A stretch of 64,000 nt of DNA from Adiantum capillus-veneris (GCA_014529385.2 CM043943.1:150693092-150757091), one strand, 5' to 3'; positions 34,134 to 46,902 are shown, counted from the first letter of the stretch. Translations and numbers: made by a program. The notes: generated from the letters alone by a model not told the origin.

Positions 34134-37100
34134 AAATTTGGGGTTAAATATCTACAGGAGCATGTTGCACCACAAATATTTTCTGTTTTGCGTGCAATTG
34201 TCAAGATTGGGAGTGAAGAGTTGACACTGCCAATAGAGAGAACAAGCAATCACTTGGAAGAGGAGTTTTATGTTGTGGATGAATCTCTCTCTACAAAGTT
34301 CGTGGTGCTAGTCGAAGATGACACAATCTCAAATTCAAGTGGCATGACTGCTCCATTGGTGGATGTTCCCTACATAGACCTACTAGTCCAAGAAAGGAAA
34401 AACTCTTTGGAGAGCAAGAACTCTATCAAGGTAAGGAGTACAGATAGTATTTTGTCATTTTTTAATGCAATGACAAAGCCTAACACCTTGAGGTAGCTTC
34501 TTTCAAAGATAGTGGAAATCGAACAAGTGTCGGAAATACCAAAGGTGTAAAATGGTAACATGCTGTTTGAGTTTCCACCAACCCTAGGAAAGCAAATATC
34601 GCATTTCTTGAAGTGTGACGTGAAAGTCAGTGTGCAGGTGCTCTAAAATGTCTCTAAAATTTTGGGAAGTCAAACACAACGCATTTCAATGGCAGCATGC
34701 TAACATTACCTGGCATGGGCGAGTTTTGCGACGAAGTTGGTGGCAAGCTTACTTGCCACTATTGCAGTCAATCGCCCTTTTTTTTTCATGTGATTGCTTT
34801 TTCGTATATTATGTCATGCCAATGGATGAGAGCATGAGCAAATTAATGGTACATCAAGGAACTCACCACCATGACATGAGGGATGGGTCGTCAAAAGGGC
34901 TCACCCATAAAACCAAAGAAATGGTTGCACGAGTTCTCAGTGTGGATAGACATGCACGTGAAAGAAAGGTACAAATGTATGTGGCAAAGAAAATTGTGAC
35001 AACAACTTTGATGCAAGACGGGGGCTCTAGCTATGTACTTGGTGAGAAAGAATTTCTAAATGTTGTTGAGGTAATGGGTCCCCTGGTGGAGGACAATTGG
35101 TGAGGATGTTACCATGTGACAACAACTTTGATGCAAGACGGGGGCTCTAGCTATGTACTTGGTGAGAAAGAATTTATAAATGTTGCTAAGGTAATGGGTC
35201 CCCTGGTGGAGGACAATTGGTGAGGATGTTACCATGTTTCTCTTGTTTAGACGTAATATTTCAAAGTAATTTAACTCTAAAATATAGGTTTCAAAGGTCC
35301 GTGGCCGCAACTAGGAATGGATCGACACAGGAGAGCTTTGGTGTGGACTCCTTGCTGCGGCTAAAAAGAGATTGCACATATGATTTTTTCCACGAAAGCA
35401 GGTTTCCCGGGCAAGGAGCGGAAGGGGAGCAGTGCTTTGTGTTCAAGATGTCTATAGTTGGTCCTGCATCTGGATTGGATTTGGTTAATTGAATGCGACG
35501 AAGTGGACCTGGAGATCTTTGGCACGCTTGGGTGCACTTTGATCACACTCACCGAGTGGCAGATTGGGTGACCATGGCATGCCACATTTATGATCCAGGG
35601 TTTGTTGTCTTAGGAACATATTTCAAAAGTTTGGCATATCTTAAGAAACAACCAGCAACGTGTTTACTAATATGCTTGTTTTATGTTGCAACATGCAAGA
35701 TCTCCTCACTATTGCAACTTGTGAGATGAAAGAGGAAGACATGGAAGCACAAATTCTTTTATGGCAGTGCATAAATGAAGTTATGGAGGGTCATGGATGT
35801 GAGAGAGTGGATTTCCATGGATTCATGCAGAACGAAGCTCAAGCCAACTAGAATGCAGTTTGCACCTTGTTCAATGGTGGCAAATACAATGTTCTACAAC
35901 ATCGAGAGAGATCTTGCTTTTTCATTAGAAACAAAGCATGGTGGCACACACCACAAAGTACATTGTCTCTTCATCTCAACAAACTCACAAAGACATGTGC
36001 AAAAAGTGGCGTCTAGCTCCCTCTAAAGAGCAGTTGAAACGGAGTCTCATCTACTTTGACAATGGTGGCGAAATGAAAATTTCATGGATAAAAACATCCC
36101 TAATATGGACTCTTGGTTGAGTTGGTGGGAAGTGTGTATTGTACATTAAGGGAGCATCATGTTAGCAATAGAGGGAAGTGCTTATAGGGAAAACACTCTA
36201 AGAACCAACTTGGCTGAGAGCAAGCATGGTAGCTAGCTTGCAGGCAAAGGGTTCAAAAAACAAATTCTCATTGTATGACTTAAGGTATGGCAAATGCAAT
36301 ACTACAAAGCACAAAGGCAATTTCTTACTCTCAAGGTAAACATATTGGAAAGGGTCATTCACTAGAGAGTCTCAAGGAAAGATTTTCCTCTACTCCAGCA
36401 CAAGGATAAGAGTAGTAAATGAGGATACATTTGGAACACCCATGTATAAGGCTCGCACCCCGCTTGAAGGAGACAAAGAAACCATTCGGCAAAAGCGAAG
36501 GCCATCGAGTGTGATTGATGTTGAGGATGAATCGACACATAGGCCAGAGTAAAATGCAAAAACACAAGACCGCACAACACACAGAAGGCTAAGGAAGATC
36601 ATTTTCACGAAAGATTCAAGGGTAGCAGATGGGAGTGAGAACGAGAACACGATTTTTTGTGTTTTGGAATGAAAGGTCAATTAAGCTATGTGAGCAATCA
36701 TAAGAACCCCTCTCAGTAGTCGTGTGACATGTAGTGGCACCCCCAGCAGTAGAAAAAGATGTGGACAAAATATTGTGGCATGTAGTGAAGGGACTCCTTC
36801 ACCATCCTTTGTGGGATATAGAAAACATCCAAATGGGCTACTCAAACAATGGTTTTGGTTTTGTCCCAAACATGTTATTCATTGCTATGTGGTGGATCAT
36901 AATATAGAACCAAGGTTAGCTTCTCCTCCAACAACTTGGCCAGTTGATCTTGGAACAAATCTCACAGATGAAGAAGTTGAGATACTTCTTGAAGGATGAT
37001 TCGAGTGGAGACGGTTGGAAAAGATCGAGAGAGTGCAACAAGAATGCGAACTCCTCCTAGGGGTGGAGGTGATTCCTCTTCCACTTTAACAAAATCAAGT

Positions 37101-37503
37101 AGCAATGGTTCAACACTAAGAAATGGCATAAGAGTCAACTTTTTTGGACTTCCATTTCAGAGGAGGCAGCTCAGAAAATTGGTCTCGCTCTTTGTTTAAA
37201 GAATAAGGTGACCAAAGAGAAATGCATTGTAGACAAAGCATAAAAGTTTTCAAGGTTGAGCATCACGCATTAGATGGACATGTGGGGGTGTATGAGGTGC
37301 ACATCAAGGATGAGCCCTATTGCACATGCCTTGATTTCATCCATAGGGAGGTCAAGAAAAATTCTTATTTGGCTTGCAAGAACTTGTACTTCATTTTCTT
37401 AAGAGTTCTTGGATTGAGCCAAAATGAAAACACGTTCATACATCAGAAAGTACATGTCTATAATGCTCTTAGCCGTGAACGTAGATATCCAAACTTAGAG
37501 TGA
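34134..37503 (+). pseudogene. decayed protein with SWIM-type zinc finger, probably MULE-like transposase
   Basis: Coding fragments in changing frames. Early pieces (34128-34496, 34630-35103) are unrecognised. From about 35520 the text HAWVHFDHTHRVADWVTMAC, then CEMKEEDMEAQILLWQCINEVM and FHGFMQNEAQAN (35720-35850), has the layout of the core region of MULE-type transposases. At 37222-37503 it reads VYEVHIKDEPYCTCLDF...ACKNLYFIFLRVLGL, a SWIM zinc finger (CxC...CxH) whose final histidine has become asparagine. SWIM domains commonly sit behind MULE transposase domains. Many stops lie between, so it is dead. Terminal inverted repeats were not found. A host SWIM gene remains possible. Confidence 0.5.
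34995..35234 (+). repeat. 120-bp tandem duplication (two copies)
   Basis: 34995-35114 and 35115-35234 are nearly identical (for example TTTCTAAATG versus TTTATAAATG). The period is exactly 40 codons. It lies within the decayed protein region. Confidence 0.92.
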
Positions 37504-37505
37504 AA

Positions 37506-37706
37506 CCCAATATTGTACAATTTTGTGACACATTTTGTGACACATTTTTTGCCAAGTATTGTAGCTGGTGCAGTTGATAAAGATTGGGTAGAAATTGGAC
37601 CTTTGGCAACAAAGATTTTTTGGATTATCTTGGTTTATAAATATTTTAATCTCTCTTTTTGTTAGCACTAATTTTGATGTAATTTTATTTAGGTGTATAC
37701 TTCTCC

Positions 37707-37805
<99 letters not shown>

Positions 37806-37857
37806 ACAGAGAGAGAGAGAGAGGGCGGGGGGGGGGGGAGGGCGAGGTCGACAAAGG

Positions 37858-37940
<83 letters not shown>

Positions 37941-38029
37941 CTGAGGCCGATAGACGGTCAAGGGAGAGAAAAAAGGAGCAAAAGTGATGGTGACGACGAT
38001 GTGGGATCGAGTGTTTGCCAAGGAAACAA

Positions 38030-38115
<86 letters not shown>

Positions 38116-38300
38116 GGAGGGTCAAGAGAGAGAGAATAATGTTAAGAAGAGAGGAAAGAATCTTTTTGGAATCTGCTCGTCAGATTTCAAAAAAGCGCTC
38201 CAAAAAAATATCCCCTCTGCAGAACCACATACATCCGTTGCATCTTTAGGGGTGGCCGACTCTACTTCTCTGTTTGAGCTTTCTGAGAAGATATTACAAG
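37506..38300. repeat. microsatellite block: (GT)48, poly-G and two long (GA)n runs
   Basis: (GT)48 at 37709-37804, a short (GA)n and G-run to 37840, (GA)n at 37861-37939 and again at 38032-38114, with short unique spacers. 38140-38300 is unassigned. Reading frames here (VCVC, RERE) are repeat artefacts. No gene is seen. Confidence 0.95.
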
Positions 38301-39492
38301 CTCCCTTTACACAAAGAGAATGAGGGACACATGTCAGCTCCCTAGCCTAGATGCCCACAAGGTGTACTCAATTCCTATTGGATGGCCTTGGAGGTGGACC
38401 AATGAGAACTAGGCTAGAGTAAATCTAGTTTAATTAATTTAAAAACACTAAATATAAGAACGATAAGAAATAAGCTCTCTAAAAGACTATTGGACAGTCT
38501 CCCAAGGGGTCCAATGAGCATTCAGCAGCCCAATGGCTTGCCTGATTCCTATTGGCCAGGAGGCAAAGGAGTCCAACGAGAGTTTAGTTGAATTCAGTAA
38601 TTACCTAAAGATCTCGCAAAAGGGGAAAGGGGGACACATGTCAGAAGGCTATCACTTATGCTGCTTAATTTCCATTGGCTAGTCCTGGGGAGGTCCAATA
38701 GGGCTGTAGCATGAGCAATTAGCAACGGGGGTCGACCAAGAGAGAGAGGGGGCAGATTTCTTAAAGGCATAATTCACTTACACACTCACACAATCTATGT
38801 GTAAAGCAAGAAGACTCTCTCTCTCCTTCTCAAGCTTTAATGAAAAGCTTACCACCTACTCCAAGCTTGTGAGAAGGGAGGCCTACACCAACAACTCTTG
38901 GCTTTGTGGTGTAAATCCAACAAAGAGCCAAGATTCAATGCATGCTCATCTCCTCTACCATGCTAATTACTAAGCTAAGCTATGCTAATATGAGTGATTA
39001 TGTGAGGAGATGTATATCTTTCTCGTAAGAATACTCCTTCTTCCTCTCAATCTACTCTCATACCCCGCTAGCTCTCACCATCTTCGAAGGTGTGTGAGGT
39101 CTTGGATATGAGACCGTGAGGGAATTGATGTTGTGTTTAATAAGTGTCGTGCTTAGTGCTTGAAGTTTCCATCTTCATAGCACTAGCTAGTATTGAAGGA
39201 ACACAAAGAATTGTATTGTAAAATGTCTCTCTTGATGGGAGAAACCATAATACAAAGCCTTTTGGAAAGGGGACCGGCTCCATGCAAATCCGGTCCTCAA
39301 ATGTTGTCAATTGCTTAATTTCTCTCTCTTTTGAAGTATTGTTCATGCTATCTAACTAGCTGTTATACCTTTTGTTGCTCTCTCCACCCAAGCTCTCTTG
39401 TTATTCTCATTAGGAAGCTATTCTAATGAAATGCTCACTATGTTTATGCTATATTCCGCTACACACAAGTTACTAGACCATTAAAAATTACA
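38301..39492 (+). repeat. truncated 5' LTR of element B
   Basis: Matches the right part of LTR 48011-49997 from CCCTTTACACAAAG onward and ends AAAAATTACA before the primer site. The 13 bases at its left edge (38291-38303) are identical to LTR C 25764-25776, a position where LTR C has its (CT)n. Confidence 0.85.
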
Positions 39493-39493
39493 T

Positions 39494-39505
39494 TGGTATC
39501 AGAGC
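39494..39505 (+). promoter_or_regulatory. primer-binding site of element B
   Basis: TGGTATCAGAGC one base after the LTR end; initiator tRNA-Met type. Confidence 0.93.
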
Positions 39506-39909
39506 ACAAGGTTTCTCTTTTCTTGCTCAAGAAGGGAGGTCCTCAAGCTAGCTATAAATGGTTGGTATTATTAATTGCATGTGAGTAAGTAGAATAGGGA
39601 TTTTTCAGCCTTGCAGTGCGCCTACCTTTGTGCAGTTAATGGGGCATGACCATCGAGAGCTATGGTCTTCATAGTGGAGTCCTACGGGGCTTGCCTACGG
39701 CTTAACAACTATTGAGCTATTAGAAGCTTGACAGGAGCCGTTGTTGTTTTGGTGTTGAACAACCCTCTCTTCTATTCCTTGAAATTAATGGTATTCGAGC
39801 CACGGGTACAGTAGCTTCAGTGCTTTTTCTAAAGGGGTAAAGAGGAGTAGCAACTAGGGCTTGAAGTGCCAAAGTACACCTAAAAAGTTTACGCCTAAAA
39901 GTTGTTAGA

Positions 39910-42302
39910 ATGGCTGACAATAGTAAAGAGAGTGAAATTAATGTTGATAACTTTGATTTTGCTAATGAGTAGGCTACTAATGATGCCCCGATGTTTGTTA
40001 ACTATCTTGTTTCTAGGCTTCAACAAGCCATGGGCAATCCATCCCTCCAAAGTGAAGTGCAACGGCAACTTCGTACTCATGGTATCCTCCAAGCTCCCCA
40101 CCATGACGGGAGAGAACCTAGAAAGCCTCCTTGGGAAACTTCCAAAAGAAGTCTCTATCTGATTCGGAAAGAAGAAGAGGATCCATATGAAGGGCTCAGA
40201 AATTTTCTCCCTAATGACGTATCTCCTTCTCAAAGAAGAATTCAAGAGCCTCCACTGAAGGAACAAGAAAAGAGTGAGTCTCCTGCCACTTCAGCGGAGA
40301 TGGCTCCACGAAGACGGCAGGCTAAACGCTCTCCATCACCTCCAAAACGGAGAAGACCATCGCATACTTCTCCACACCATACTTCAAAGAGGGATGACAA
40401 AAAGCAAGAGAAGAAAAAGGCGAGAAAGAGGACACCCTCTTCTCCATCTTCTTCATCATCTTTCTCTTATGAAAGTGATGGTGAAGACAACGAAGATCAA
40501 GGCAAGAAAAAGGCAAGAAAGAGGTCATCCTCTTCTCCATCTTCTTCAAATTCTTCACCTTCTATAGAAAGTGATGGTGCAACCTTTGAACCATCAAAAA
40601 GAAGAGGCCATAGGAAATCCTATACCGCGTAGAAGAGGTCATCCAAGCTCAAAAAATTCAAAGAGGGAGGGAAGAGCATCTCTTTCCTTACATACGATGG
40701 CACTCTTGGTGCTACAGACAAAGTCTTGGCCCTTATCCAACAGTTCGATGTGGCGTTTGGAGATGAGGGCTTCACGGAGCCCTCTAAGCTACGCCATGTA
40801 GTTATGCACTTTCAAAAGTCCGCCAGACAATTGTGGTCTAGCCTACGGGCCAACAGTGAAGCTCCACGAACATGGAAAGCTTTAAGAGCTTCCATTATGC
40901 AGCAGTTTTTGGCCACCGATGCCAAAGACAAAGTACTCACCGAATGGTGAAGCTTGAAGCTCTCTCCCTATGAATCCATTCACAAATATGTAGACAACTT
41001 TTGGGACCTACAACTCAAAGCCACTGTCTTCAAAAAATTGGATTTTGGAGAGCAAAAGCAACAATTTTGTGTGGGCTTAACTAAAGAAATGGCGCAGTAT
41101 GTTACCTCCCAAAGGCCACGCACCATATCGGCGGTTATACACCATACTATGGTGGCCTCTTGAATCAATTTCCAAACGGGGGCTAAAAGAAATTCTAAGC
41201 CCACGGAAAACAAGGGTTCCAATGACCCTAAGGGGAAGGACAATGTCCAAAAGTCTCCTAAGGGCAACTCCAACAAAGCTACAGAGAAGGGAGTTTAAAA
41301 AAGCAAAAACAAACTCTCTCCTGAAGAGCTCGAGCGTTATCGTAAGGATAACCGTTGTTTCAAGAGCAGCGAGCAAGGGCATGCGTACCGCCCTTGTCCC
41401 CAAAAGAACAACCACCATGAGCCTCCTAGAGCTACCTTGGTCAAAATCCAAGAGGAGGAAACTCATCATAAAGGATCTCCTCTATGCCATGCTTGGGGAA
41501 AGGTAAGAGAACATGATGCTTTTATTCTCTTTGACCCTGGTTCTACTCACAATTTCATATCCACAGAGTTGGCCACCAAGCTAGGCATACAAGCTTACGA
41601 GATGGGAGATGTCCTACCCGCAGACGGTTCTTTCAAAGGGCAAGAAGCTTCAGTCACTCCCTTAATAAGGAAATTGAGGCTCCATGTCCAAAAATATGTG
41701 GACAAAGAGGACTTCGTTATCTCTCCTCTCAAGCATGAGGATGTAATCCTAGGGGCACCATGGTTTGATTCCATGGATGCCAATGTTAAATTCCCTGAAA
41801 GGAGAATCTCCTTTAGGTTCAGGGAAAAAGATATGTACATAGATGCTAAGGAAATGGGTAACACCATACCCATTGTACATATGCAAGATTTCAATAAGTC
41901 AATAAAGAGCTCTATTTCCGTGTACATGATTTTTGTTAAAGACTCTCAAAATGAACCTAATGTTTTAACAAAAGAAAATATACACAACCAAAAGGAATTA
42001 GAGTTATCCAATTTTCTTAAGGGGTTTCAAGATGTCTTTATTGACGACATCCCTTGTGAGCTACCTCCTAAACGAGGCAATGATGACCATGCAATTGAAC
42101 TTCTTCCAGGAAGTTCACCGCCTAACACACCTCCTTATAGAGTTTCTCAAGTTCAACAAGAGGAGGTTATGCGGCAAGTGCATGAGTTCGTTGAGAAGGC
42201 CATGGTTAGGCGTAGCTCATCTCCATTTTGTTCTCCTGTGCTACTAGTGCAAACGAAAGACGGCACATATCGTATGTGTGTCGACTATAGCGCACTAAAT
42301 AG
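39910..42302 (+). pseudogene. gag, protease and RT start of element B
   Basis: Start ATG at 39910 (MADNSKESEINVDNFDF). The frame passes stops near 39970, 40630, 40948, 41161 and 41297, so it cannot be translated whole. It has the duplicated basic/serine block KKKARKR(T/S)(P/S)SSPSSS (about 40415 and 40505), a Gag core, a damaged zinc knuckle where CFKC has become CFKS (about 41358), and protease LFDPGSTHNFIS (about 41530). RT begins [16 protein letters not shown] and is cut at ...MCVDYSALN by the insertion at 42303. The protein closely follows A1, so A1 and B are sister copies. Confidence 0.9.
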
Positions 42303-43317
42303 TGAGGCGGTCCGGGGCGGGCAACAAGAGAGGCGACCTCTAAACACCCCTCAAGGCTCCCGTGCTGCTCAATTGGGGCTGGGGCAACCACAAGCACAAC
42401 ACAACAACAAACCCACAGCCAAACCCAAACAAGATAGGGGCACCACCTAGTTATGGTATGCGAACTAGGACGCAAGAGAGATTTTGGCACAACCAAGAAG
42501 ATGCACCACACAACACACACAAGCAACCTCACACCAAGACACACATGAAATGGACCAGAGAGAGCTAGAGCAAAGGGAAGAGAGAGAGGAAAGGATCTTG
42601 CGTAATACCTTATTTGTGACTTGCAAATGGAGATGGTTCGTTATGATGCTATCGTAGAACTTGTACAAAACTCACTCAATGCTTAGTGATTGCTAATCAT
42701 TGCCAAAACACACACATTGTCTTAGGGTGTGGGAGACCTCTCACCACAATACCCTCTTACAATGGACACAAAACTGGCAATGAAAAACACACTAAAACAC
42801 TTTCTAAAATCAAGATCAACCGATAAAAAATCAAAATACACAAGTCACCTTGAATTCACCAAACAGTATTGCACAAATGGAAGGACGAAGATTTGAACGT
42901 CGAATCACGTCTTTGATGCACCAAACCTCAATTTATTGATGATGAAGGAGCATGTACAATAGTGGTTTTGAGATTTGTGGAACTCACGCTCTCTCACTTG
43001 CAATGTGTAGCTTGAAGGCTTCTCTCACACCAAGAGTGAAGCTCACAAGTGGTTGCTACACCTAAGTCTCTCCTCACGCATAGAGTGTTGGGGTGCTATG
43101 TGAGATGTTGGAGATTGTTTTACAAGAAGGAGAGGGGGCTATTTATAGGTTGGAGACCCCTCATTAAGATTATTGGAAATCCTAATTTACAAGCTAACAA
43201 ATCAGGATTATGATTTTTTTGAATATCAAAACATTGTGGGCCTTCTTTGTCTGCTTGAGTCATGGGTGTGGGCTCAAAAGAGAGCATTATTGATGGTAGA
43301 TAAGGTGAAAGTAAGTA

Positions 43318-43360
<43 letters not shown>

Positions 43361-45040
43361 ACTTTGTACATGTCTTGAGGTGAGGTGTCTTTTATGGTTA
43401 GATCAATGCTATTTTGTGTTAGTATGTTAGTCGTTAGTAATCACTAGAAAGTTAATGATATATTTACAATGGGTAGAATGGGGTGGATGGTTGAAGTAAG
43501 ATGGTTGAATGAAGTGAGAAAATCCTTGTGATGGTGAAGCTTGAAGAAGTTTTGGACTTACTTGTGTAGGTTCTCAAAATGACTATCGATCTTCTTCTTC
43601 GTCTTCCCTTCTTTACGCCACCGTCGCCAAGGTTGATTATCACGATGAAAATGGTAATTCCATTGATGAGATCTCTTGATTTGCAGAGGTTAAGCATGGT
43701 ACACATGCTGAATTTATGTATATATATATATAAGGAGTAAGATGGAATTGTACCTTGGAGATAATAGAGAGAGGCATAGAGATGGTGTATGTACATGGAG
43801 AGCTCATATGAGAGCTATGGAAGTAAGAGGGGAGGTTAATCGAGTAGAAGGTGAGAGAAACCATTGAAGGTGCAGGTTTGAGTGAGGGATTGAGAGGAAT
43901 GTGTGTGTGTGTGTGTGTGTGTAGAAGTGTGGAAAGAGGTGAGAGAAGACTATGGGCTACTTGTGAGAAAAGTGGGCAGACTGGGGTCCACTCAAAAAAT
44001 CATATCTCACCGCTGGTAGCTCCAAAAATTATGAAAAAATTTGAGGTGATTATTCAGAGCGTGGGCTACATTTTCTCTTTTAACCACCGCTCCAAATTCG
44101 GAGTGGAGATGGGTGCCAAAATTCTCACTAAAAAGCCTGTTTTTATGCCTGCAAAAGTCTTTTAGCGCCCCCCTCCTTTGTTGAATTTGTACAATGCATC
44201 CAAGAGTGAGCCCCTCCTTTGTCATATCATAATACAAAGCATCCAAGTTTCCCTTGACCCATGCATGGAGGAGGATTATTGGTGAATAAAGAAATATATA
44301 CATGGTGGGACTAGTGTATGGACTATTCATGGACTTTAGCTCAATGAGCACATGGTGTTAGAATAATGGTGGGACTAGTGTATGGACTATTCATGGACTT
44401 TAGCTCAATGAGCACATGGTGTTAGAATAATGAGTAAAAATAATAATAATAATATGGAGGAGTTATGGATATGGAAAGATATTGGAATCATATGATATGG
44501 TCCCTCTTTGAATTATTTTGGGTGAAAGAGGAAAAGGTATGCAAGTAAATAATATAATAAACGTGACCAATGAGTAGAAATCAATTTTTTGTTTTCACGA
44601 GGATGAGGGTGAAAATGTGGGAGTGATTTGTATAAAGGAAAAATATAAGGTTAGAATATGTACATATTGGCAAAAAATATACTTGTGGTGCAAGAGGATG
44701 AAAGAAGGTAAATTTAATAAAACACACACCTAGGTATAAATATTTAAATAAATATCAAAATAATTATAAAAATCCCTATATTTAGGCCATATATATAATG
44801 CAATATTTACACACAAATGGGCCATAATATATTTTATTTTTTTGATTTTATTTATTTTTTTGGCTCAACTAGCTCAGTGACTAGCTAGCTGAGGGTTTTT
44901 AAGGAGATATGGGAAAAGTCTCGTAACTCACACACGCCTATGTACAGTGAAATGGTAGGGATAGCCATAGTGTTTGGGTGAATTTGGTAGGGTGAGGTAG
45001 CTTACTATGGCAATTACGGAGAGCCGAAAAATGGCTATCA
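42303..45040. mobile_element. unclassified 2.74-kb insertion inside the RT of element B
   Basis: RT coding of B stops at ACTAAATAG (42302) and resumes at ATAGGATCAC (45041), exactly where A1 reads ACTAAATAGGATCAC. ATAG (or AATAG) is therefore a 4-5 bp target duplication. The insert begins TGAGGCGGTCCGGGG and ends GAAAAATGGCTATCA. The termini do not form an obvious inverted repeat, and I see no LTR pair or transposase. It contains (GA)n at 43320-43358, (GT)n near 43905, a 64-bp tandem duplication (44303-44430) and an AT-rich right third. Probably a non-autonomous element. Confidence 0.75.
44303..44430 (+). repeat. 64-bp tandem duplication
   Basis: 44303-44366 and 44367-44430 appear identical (TGGTGGGACTAGTGTATGG...). 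It lies inside the 2.74-kb insertion. Confidence 0.93.
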
Positions 45041-46828
45041 ATAGGATCACTATCAAGAATAGGTTTCCCGTCCCACGGGTAGAAGACCTATTTGATAAGC
45101 TACAAGGGTCCACCTACTTCAGTAGGATTGACCTAAAAAGTGGTTATCATCAAATAAGGATAGTTGATCAAGACATTGTAAAGACCGCTTTTCGCACTTC
45201 GTTTGGTCTTTACGAATACATTGTCATGCCTTTTGGCTTGACCAATGCACCAGCCACATTCAACCGCTTGATGGAGAAGCTATTCAGGCCTCACCGAACC
45301 TTTACTGGAGTGTTCTTTGATGATATCATCATCTAATCTAATTCATTAGACGAACACAAGCAACACCTCCATGTAATATTTCAAGTTCTAAGAGAGAAAA
45401 AAGTTTATGTTAATCGAAAGAAAAGTGAATTTTTTGTACAAGAGATTCAGTATTTAGGTCACATTTTCTCTCAAGATGGCATCTAAATGGATCCATCAAA
45501 GTAGAGGTAATAAAAGGATGGCCTAAACCAAGGAATCTTCATGAGTTAAGAAGCTTTATAGGTATGTGTGTATACTATACACGCTTCATAGAAATGTCCT
45601 CACTAATAGCAGGACCATTACATGACCTAACAAAGAAAAACGTTAGGTACACATGGTCTACCAAGGAAAACAATGCTTTCGAAAAGCTTATCTCTCAACA
45701 TGTGCTTACGCTACCGGATCTCTCAAAGCCATTTGAGGGCAATGTGATGCTTATGGTGATTGCCTTGGAACTATTTTGCTCCAAGAAGGGCACACCATAC
45801 GCTATGAAAGTCAAAGGCTCGACCCTGTTGAGCAAGCTCTATGCATATATGAAAAGGAACTCCTTGCAGTTCTACATGACTTAGACTCATGGAAGCACTA
45901 TTTATTAGGGACTCCTTTCATTCTGCGAACGGATCACCAAAGTCTTAAGTACTTCATGACGCAGACCAAGCTCTCCGACAGAGAAATGAGGTGGGCAAAC
46001 TTTCTTTCGCAATTTCCTTTTCATCTTGCTCACATTGCTGGGAACCATAATCAAGTAGCCGATGCACTCTCAAGAAGGCCGAGAGTGAATGCGGTTTCCA
46101 TAGTAACTCATAATGATCTATCTTCTATGATAGATAAGTATGCTATTGATCCCGATTTTAGAGATGTGATTTCAACCCTTGCACTAGGGAAGAAAGAGGA
46201 ACCATTTACTTTACAAGATGGTTATCTTCTCTATGGCAATAGACTATGCATTACTAGCTCACTATGTGAGAAAGTAATGTATGAATCTCATGCTCCTCCT
46301 TATGCAGGGCATAGAGGGATTCAGTCTACCCTAAAGGGGATTGAAACATATTTGTATTGGCCCACCATGAAAGTAAACATACAAGAGTATGTTTCTAAAT
46401 GTGTGGTATGCCAAAAGACGAAGTTTGATAGAGGGAAGCAACCTGGATTGCTTCAACCTTTGCCAATCTCTAATTCACCATGCGAGAGCATATCCATGGA
46501 TTTTATCTTTGGATTGCCTAACTCTATCCATGGGAATACGGGAATGTGGACGATAGTAGACAGGTTCATTAAAAAAGCTCATTTTATACCTGTCAAAAAG
46601 ACTATCAAAGCCCATCAAATGGAAACCCTCTTCATTTCACAAATCTTCAAGTACCATGGCTTGCCAATGTTCATAGTGTAGGATAGAGATCCTAGAATGA
46701 CCAATAATTTTTGGAAGGGTCTCTTTGAGAATTTAGGGACAAGGCTAAATTTCTCTTCGGCCTATCACCTGCAAACGGATGGCCAAAGTGAAATATCTAA
46801 CCTAACAATCCTTGATCTATTAAAACTC
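45041..46828 (+). pseudogene. RT, RNase H and integrase part of element B
   Basis: Resumes with [20 protein letters not shown] and [20 protein letters not shown], then catalytic FFDDIII (about 45315) followed at once by a TAA stop near 45335. Frameshifts occur around 45500 and 45690-45780. From 45776 an open frame of 301 codons covers RNase H (FILRTDHQSLKYFM) and integrase (HRGIQSTLKGIE...CVVCQKTK, SMDFIFGLP) up to a stop at 46681. The region with HLQTDGQSE (about 46770) remains, but coding ends at about 46828, where LTR-derived sequence is joined, so the integrase C-terminus and chromodomain are missing. Confidence 0.9.
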
Positions 46829-46902
46829 TAGGGTTCATCCCATTAAGACTTCCAGAATGCTAAGGTTCCAAAATTCAAAGGTTGTGTCCAAAGGTCAAAA
46901 GC
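46829..46902 (+). repeat. 74-bp fragment of the A-family LTR fused to the integrase end
   Basis: TAGGGTTCATCCCATTAAG...AAGGTCAAAAGC matches the LTR at about 48220-48293 with a few differences. It is joined directly to the broken integrase. Confidence 0.85.

Noticed and set aside
37222-37503. Intact host SWIM-domain gene
   Set aside because: The finger has lost its last ligand, upstream coding changes frame repeatedly with stops, and no intron signals join the pieces convincingly.
42303-45040. Helitron insertion
   Set aside because: No TC start or CTRR end, and a 4-5 bp target duplication is present, whereas Helitrons insert between A and T without duplication.
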